A stretch of DNA of 35,858 nucleotides, taken from the NCBI GenBank assembly GCA_036351575.1, contig JAZBPJ010000073.1, positions 1 to 35,858 on the forward strand, in the 5' to 3' direction. Position 1 is the first letter of the stretch, and every line of letters starts with the position of its first letter. This stretch comes from JABDPF01 sp036351575. GTDB lineage: Bacteria; Pseudomonadota; Gammaproteobacteria; Xanthomonadales; SZUA-36. The notes beneath the pieces were generated by a model. That model did not search any database, had not been told where the DNA came from, and saw nothing but the letters and a program-made list of their open reading frames with translations. This document shows positions 32,152 through 35,858 of this stretch, in pieces. The position numbers and the translations under genes were made by a program.

Positions 32152-33084
32152 TCATGCTTCGAGCGACGCCAGCAGGCTGCGCAGGTCTTCGGGCAGCGGC
32201 GCGTTGAAGGTCTGCATCTGGCCCGACAGGTCCTCCAGTTCCAGCGCGTGCGCATGCAGGAACAGGCGCCTGAGACCCATCTTGCGCCAGCGTGACTGCG
32301 AGTCCCGCGGCGCGTAGGCGCCGTCTCCGGCCAGCGGCAGCCCGATGTGCTGCGCATGAACGCGAATCTGGTGGGTGCGGCCGGTCAGCAATTCGGCTTC
32401 GACGTAGCTGCCCATGAAATAGTCCTGCAGTTTTCTGAAACGCGTGATCGCGGGTTTTCCTTCCGGGTCCACGACAACCGGCCGGCTCTGCCCCGACGCG
32501 ACCCGCCTGAGCGGCACGTTAACCTCTACAAGGTCTTCTGGAAGCCGGCCGTCCAGCAGGCACAGGTAGCGCTTGCCGATTTGACCTTCCCTGAACTGGG
32601 AGGAAACGCTTTTCAGGGCCGCGGCGTTTCTCGCGAATACCAGGCAGCCGCTGGTCTCGCGATCCAGGCGATGGGCCAGTTCCAGGTATTGGCCGGGAAA
32701 CAGTTGCCGCAGGCCGTCGATGACGCCCCAGGCCAGGCCGCTGCCGGCGTGCACCGCCATGCCGGACGGCTTGTCGAGCACGAGCAGGTTCTCGTCCCGG
32801 TGCAGGATGGAATCCCCAAGTCGTTCAAGCACCCGGTCGGAGACCTGCACCGGCCCGGAAGCGGACCGGGGCGCGGGCGGTATGCGCAACAGGTCACCCT
32901 TCTGCAGGCGCGCCGAGGGTTTGCAGCGTTTGCCGTTGATCCGCACCTGGCCGGTTCGAATCAGGCGGTAGACCAGCGAACGCGGAATGCCCTTGAGTCG
33001 CGCAGACAGGAAGTTGTCCACGCGCTGCCCTGCGTGATCCGCCCCGACGCGCTCATTGCTGACACCGCCTTTCCCGTTTTCCAT
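32152..33084 (-). CDS. rluC: 23S rRNA pseudouridine synthase RluC
   Basis: A 310-aa enzyme with an N-terminal S4 domain (RVDNFLSARLKGIPRSLVYR...RINGKRCKP) and the RluA-family catalytic motif AHRLDRETSG with Asp141. RluC modifies 23S rRNA positions 955, 2504 and 2580 in E. coli. I chose ATG at 33084: an extension to 33207 would read through the rne promoter and has no homology. It is divergent from rne, the classic gammaproteobacterial arrangement. Confidence 0.92.
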   Translation of the reverse strand: MENGKGGVSNERVGADHAGQRVDNFLSARLKGIPRSLVYRLIRTGQVRINGKRCKPSARLQKGDLLRIPPAPRSASGPVQVSDRVLERLGDSILHRDENLLVLDKPSGMAVHAGSGLAWGVIDGLRQLFPGQYLELAHRLDRETSGCLVFARNAAALKSVSSQFREGQIGKRYLCLLDGRLPEDLVEVNVPLRRVASGQSRPVVVDPEGKPAITRFRKLQDYFMGSYVEAELLTGRTHQIRVHAQHIGLPLAGDGAYAPRDSQSRWRKMGLRRLFLHAHALELEDLSGQMQTFNAPLPEDLRSLLASLEA

Positions 33085-33103
33085 TAATATGTCCGCCAAG
33101 TCG

Positions 33104-33132
33104 TTGATACAACGCAGGAACACTGCTATATT
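33104..33132 (+). promoter_or_regulatory. Strong candidate promoter of rne
   Basis: TTGATA (33104-33109) and TATATT (33127-33132) are separated by exactly 17 nt. The predicted start is near 33139, giving a leader of about 388 nt before the rne ATG. This is close to the roughly 360-nt leader of E. coli rne. Confidence 0.6.
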
Positions 33133-33332
33133 GAACCGTTCCGGAACACCGCAGCCGGTGCCTATGTTACCGAAAATGTATCGGTACAGGCACGCCGCGG
33201 CCAGCACAGCCGGTTTCCGCCCGTTCGGCGACCGCAGACGATTCCTCCGGGTTCACACGCCATTGCCGCCACGTGCAGCACGATTTGCGTAAGAACATGA
33301 ACCGCGGAGTCATTCCGGAACGAAGAATTGCA

Positions 33333-33356
33333 CCGACAGCCATTGAGGGCTGTCGG
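33333..33356 (+). other. Perfect 9-bp hairpin in rne leader
   Basis: CCGACAGCC and GGCTGTCGG flank the loop ATTGAG. It is the most stable element of the leader and occupies a mid-leader position like hp2 of E. coli rne; sequence homology to hp2 was not tested. Confidence 0.6.
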
Positions 33357-33454
33357 CGGGTGCCGCTCCAAGTGGACGGCCATTACAAATAGAACAGAAC
33401 AAGGCGACCTGGCCTGCCCGGTAAGATGAACGGGCCGGGAGCACGTAACACGGA

Positions 33455-33486
33455 GAAAGAACACCGGTTTTTTTACCGGCTCTTTC
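33455..33486 (+). other. Hairpin with T-rich loop in rne leader
   Basis: Lower stem GAAAGA/TCTTTC, a small internal loop, upper stem CCGGT/ACCGG and a loop of six T. The T-run is in the loop, not after the stem, so this is not an intrinsic terminator. A single-stranded U-rich loop is a plausible RNase E contact or cleavage site. Confidence 0.5.
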
Positions 33487-33526
33487 GTCGTGTTCAGGCT
33501 AGGAAGCCTGAGGAACAAAATACAAA

Positions 33527-35858
33527 ATGAAACGCATGCTGATCAACGCGACTCAGCCTGAAGAGTTGCGTGTGGCCGTCGCCGATGGCCAAGTGTTGAT
33601 TGATCTCGACATCGAAGTTCCCTCCCAGGAACAAAAGAAATCAAACGTTTACAAAGGAAAGATCACGCGAATTGAACCTTCGCTCGAAGCCTGTTTCGTT
33701 GATTTCGGATCCACCCGCCACGGTTTTCTGCCGCTGAAAGAAATCTGCCCGGAAGCCTACGCCAACGCACCGCGCAAGAAAGAAGGCCGGCCCTCCATCA
33801 AGGACGTGATGAAAGAGGGACAGGAAATCATCGTCCAGGTCGAGAAAGAAGAACGCGGCAACAAGGGCGCTGCGCTAACCACCTATATCTCGCTGGCCGG
33901 GCGCTACCTCGTGCTGATGCCGACCAACCCGAAAGCCGGCGGCGTGTCGCGCCGCATCAGCGGCGAAGACCGGGCCGATCTGCGCGAACAGCTGCAGCAG
34001 GTCATCGCGCCGGACAACGTGGGCATCATCGTGCGCACCGCGGGCGTGGGGCGCGAAGCCGAAGAACTGCAATGGGACCTCGATTACCTGCTCCAGCTGT
34101 GGGGCGCCATCGAGAAAGCGGCCGCCGAAAAAGCCGCACCTTTCCTGATATACCAGGAAAGCAACCTGTTTATCCGCGCGCTGAGAGACCACTTGCGCAA
34201 CGATATCGGTGAAATCCTGATCGACAACCCGGCTGTCTTCAAGACGGCGCAGGAATTCATGCAGCAGGTCATGCCGCACAACCTGCGCAAACTCAAGCAG
34301 TACACGGACTCGATTCCGCTGTTCAACCGGTTCCAGATCGAAAGCCAGATCGAATCCGCGTTCGCACGCACCGTCCACCTGCCCTCGGGCGGCTCGTTGG
34401 TGATCGACCACACCGAGGCCATGCTGTCCATCGATATCAACTCGGCCCGGGCGACCAAGGGTTCGGACATCGAGGAAACGGCGTTCAACACGAACCTCGA
34501 GGCGGCGGATGAGCTCGCCAGGCAGCTGCGCCTTCGTGACCTTGGCGGCCTGATCGTCATCGACTTTATCGACATGATGGACCGCAAGCACCAGCGCGCG
34601 GTGGAAGAGCGTCTGCGTCGCGCCCTGCAAATCGACAAGGCGCGCGTGCAGACCGGGCGCATTTCACGCTTCGGCCTGCTCGAGATGTCGCGCCAGAGGT
34701 TGCGGCCGTCGCTGGGTGAATCCAGCCACGAGACCTGCCCGAGGTGCGAGGGTCACGGCACGATACGAAGCGTCGAGTCGCTGGCCCTGTCCATTCTTCG
34801 CCTGGTCGAAGAAGAATGCATGAAAGAATTCACCGGGCAGGTCATCGTTTACGCCCCCGTGTCGGTCGGCAACTTCCTGCTCAACGAAAAACGCAAGGCG
34901 GCTGCCGAAATCGAGCAGCGGCACAACACGCCGATCCAGATCGTCTGCAACGAGCACATGGACCGGCCCCGTTTCGAAATCCACCGCATCCGCAAGAGCG
35001 ACGTAACCGCCGACCCGAGCTACTCCCGGGTGGAACAGCCGGTCACTGAGCTGGTGGCGACCGAGGAAACGCAGGCCGTCGCTGGCGGCGCCCCTGCCGT
35101 GACCGGCGTGTCGCCCACCCGTCCTGCGCCCACGCGCCCTGTTCCGGCAGAGGAAATACCGACGGCAAAGAAGCCCGGTCTTTTCCCGCGCCTGTTCGCA
35201 GCACTTTTTGGCAGCGGCGAGGAAGATGATACGAAGGCGGAAAGCAAAAAAAAGAGCAGCGAAAAAGCACCGCTGAAAAAGAAAGTGGACGATAGCCGAA
35301 ACAAATCCGGGTCAAGGCAGCAGGACAACCGCGGCCGCAAGAAAACCCAGGGTGCCCGCGGCAAATCCGACCCATCCGACCAGGCGGGTAAGCCACCCAG
35401 GAAGAAGAAAACATCGAGAAAGAAAAAAACGGGCGACCGCAAGCCAGAGGCCGCGAAAGATGCGGATTCGCGCAAAGCCCAGCCCAATGCCGGCGACAAG
35501 CCTGAGAAAGGCAGCGGAGACGATGAAAAAGGCGGAAGCCAGCGCAAACCCCGCCGCAGGCGTTCCCGTTACCAGACCTCCGGAAACAAGCCCAGGGAAA
35601 ACCGGGCAACGGAGCAATCCGGCAAAGCGGCAAACCCGAACCTGCCTGCCGGTGACAAGGACACCGCGTCAGCTGCCGCCAAACCCTCGCAGAAAAGCAT
35701 GGAAAAACGCCAGGACGGCAAGCCGCCTGCTGTCGTTCCGGGCGAAACGGTAAGGAAACACGAAACCGCCCAGTCGGCAGAGGAGTCCAAGCCGCAGCAG
35801 GAGTCCAAGCCGCAGCAGGAGTCCAAGCCGCAGCAGGAATCCAAGCCGCAGCAGGAAT
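33527..35858 (+). CDS. rne: Ribonuclease E, C-terminus outside window
   Basis: The frame is open for 777 codons to the right edge. The N-terminal catalytic half has the S1 domain (about 36-120), catalytic Asp303 (SIDINSARATKG) and Asp346 (LIVIDFIDMMDRKHQ), and the zinc link CPRC with Cys404 and Cys407, all at the E. coli positions. A short amphipathic segment, KKPGLFPRLFAALFG (548-562), matches the place of the membrane-targeting sequence. The rest is a low-complexity Lys/Arg/Gln/Pro scaffold, including an arginine-rich RKPRRRRSRY stretch, and ends in ESKPQQ repeats. It is the main mRNA decay and RNA processing endonuclease. The ATG at 33527 has GAGGAA 11 nt upstream. Confidence 0.96.
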   Translation, partial: MKRMLINATQPEELRVAVADGQVLIDLDIEVPSQEQKKSNVYKGKITRIEPSLEACFVDFGSTRHGFLPLKEICPEAYANAPRKKEGRPSIKDVMKEGQEIIVQVEKEERGNKGAALTTYISLAGRYLVLMPTNPKAGGVSRRISGEDRADLREQLQQVIAPDNVGIIVRTAGVGREAEELQWDLDYLLQLWGAIEKAAAEKAAPFLIYQESNLFIRALRDHLRNDIGEILIDNPAVFKTAQEFMQQVMPHNLRKLKQYTDSIPLFNRFQIESQIESAFARTVHLPSGGSLVIDHTEAMLSIDINSARATKGSDIEETAFNTNLEAADELARQLRLRDLGGLIVIDFIDMMDRKHQRAVEERLRRALQIDKARVQTGRISRFGLLEMSRQRLRPSLGESSHETCPRCEGHGTIRSVESLALSILRLVEEECMKEFTGQVIVYAPVSVGNFLLNEKRKAAAEIEQRHNTPIQIVCNEHMDRPRFEIHRIRKSDVTADPSYSRVEQPVTELVATEETQAVAGGAPAVTGVSPTRPAPTRPVPAEEIPTAKKPGLFPRLFAALFGSGEEDDTKAESKKKSSEKAPLKKKVDDSRNKSGSRQQDNRGRKKTQGARGKSDPSDQAGKPPRKKKTSRKKKTGDRKPEAAKDADSRKAQPNAGDKPEKGSGDDEKGGSQRKPRRRRSRYQTSGNKPRENRATEQSGKAANPNLPAGDKDTASAAAKPSQKSMEKRQDGKPPAVVPGETVRKHETAQSAEESKPQQESKPQQESKPQQESKPQQE
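35783..35858 (+). repeat. 18-bp in-frame tandem repeat in rne
   Basis: Four near-identical copies of GAGTCCAAGCCGCAGCAG, starting at 35783, 35801, 35819 and 35837 (the fourth begins GAA), with a fifth beginning at 35855 and cut by the window edge. Each encodes ESKPQQ in the disordered RNase E scaffold. Copy number may vary between strains. Confidence 0.95.

Larger units (their letters stand above)
33139..33526 (+). other. Long structured 5' leader of rne
   Basis: No gene was found in the 442-nt rluC-rne gap. It carries four hairpins: 33158-33193 (GTGCCT/AGGCAC outer and TACCGA/TCGGTA inner stems), 33333-33356 (perfect 9-bp stem CCGACAGCC with a 6-nt loop), 33455-33486 (GAAAGA/TCTTTC and CCGGT/ACCGG with an all-T loop) and 33495-33510 (6-bp stem, 4-nt loop) just before the GAGGAA ribosome-binding site. 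E. coli rne autoregulates through leader hairpins; a similar role is inferred. Confidence 0.55.

Noticed and set aside
32064..32357. Separate small gene between rluC and lolC
   Set aside because: Shadow frame overlapping rluC; the 96-nt gap itself has no convincing start signal or promoter.
33085..33207. 41-residue N-terminal extension of rluC
   Set aside because: It passes over the rne promoter and leader start, has no S4-domain similarity, and the ATG at 33084 begins the conserved region.
33468..33474. T-run as an intrinsic terminator before rne
   Set aside because: The T residues lie in the loop of the hairpin, not after the stem.
35020..35844. Minus-strand Cys-rich open frames with DSCCGL repeats
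   Set aside because: They are the reverse complement of the ESKPQQ repeat and Lys-rich scaffold of rne.

Overview
This window comes from a G+C-rich (roughly 60 %) gammaproteobacterium. The evidence is the gene set: a lipid A/KDO pathway with msbA-lpxK-kdsB, Lol lipoprotein export, a full-length RNase E whose catalytic residues fall at the E. coli positions, and an sdhE-ygfX pair behind sdhB. The order sdhCDAB-sdhE-ygfX, the lolCD-comEC-exbBD-msbA-lpxK-kdsB run and uvrC-pgsA recall Xanthomonadales/Chromatiales relatives (recollection, not searched). No mobile element, tRNA, rRNA, CRISPR array or plasmid feature was seen. Almost everything lies on the minus strand; only ygfZ and rne are on the plus strand.

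Layout, left to right. (1) 1-2062: the 5' part of a mechanosensitive-channel (MscS) gene running off the left edge, preceded by a small outer-membrane beta-barrel gene. (2) 2126-10773: a complete cbb3 oxidase locus. Read in transcription order it is ccoNOQP, an uncharacterised 120-aa membrane protein, ccoG, a short ccoH, ccoI, ccoS and a DsbD/SafE-like transporter. (3) 10879-13549: a HiPIP gene, a degenerate FixT-like receiver protein, fixJ and heme-PAS fixL. (4) 13546-17593: ygfX, sdhE, sdhB, sdhA, sdhD, sdhC, with ygfZ divergent from sdhC. (5) 18515-27662: exbB-exbD-msbA-lpxK-kdsB-uvrC-pgsA-ispG-methyltransferase, tightly packed. (6) 27770-32055: lolC/E-lolD-comEC. (7) 32152-35858: rluC divergent from rne, separated by a long structured leader. 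rne runs off the right edge inside a tandem hexapeptide repeat.

The central theme is respiration and oxygen sensing. Succinate dehydrogenase feeds quinol into the chain, and the HiPIP is a plausible soluble electron carrier. The cbb3 oxidase is the high-affinity terminal oxidase, and FixL/FixJ would sense oxygen. The fixL start codon overlaps the ygfX stop (GTGA), so the oxygen sensor is physically an extension of the SDH operon. Between fixJ and the HiPIP gene sits a single receiver domain whose phospho-acceptor Asp is Glu and whose acidic pocket is broken. This resembles rhizobial FixT inhibitors and is the most interesting item here. A second notable item is the roughly 390-nt rne leader with a consensus-like promoter and four hairpins, suggesting RNase E autoregulation.

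Start codons were revised for several genes using ribosome-binding sites and 4-nt overlaps: the barrel protein, ccoG, fixL, ygfX, ygfZ, ispG, kdsB and rluC.
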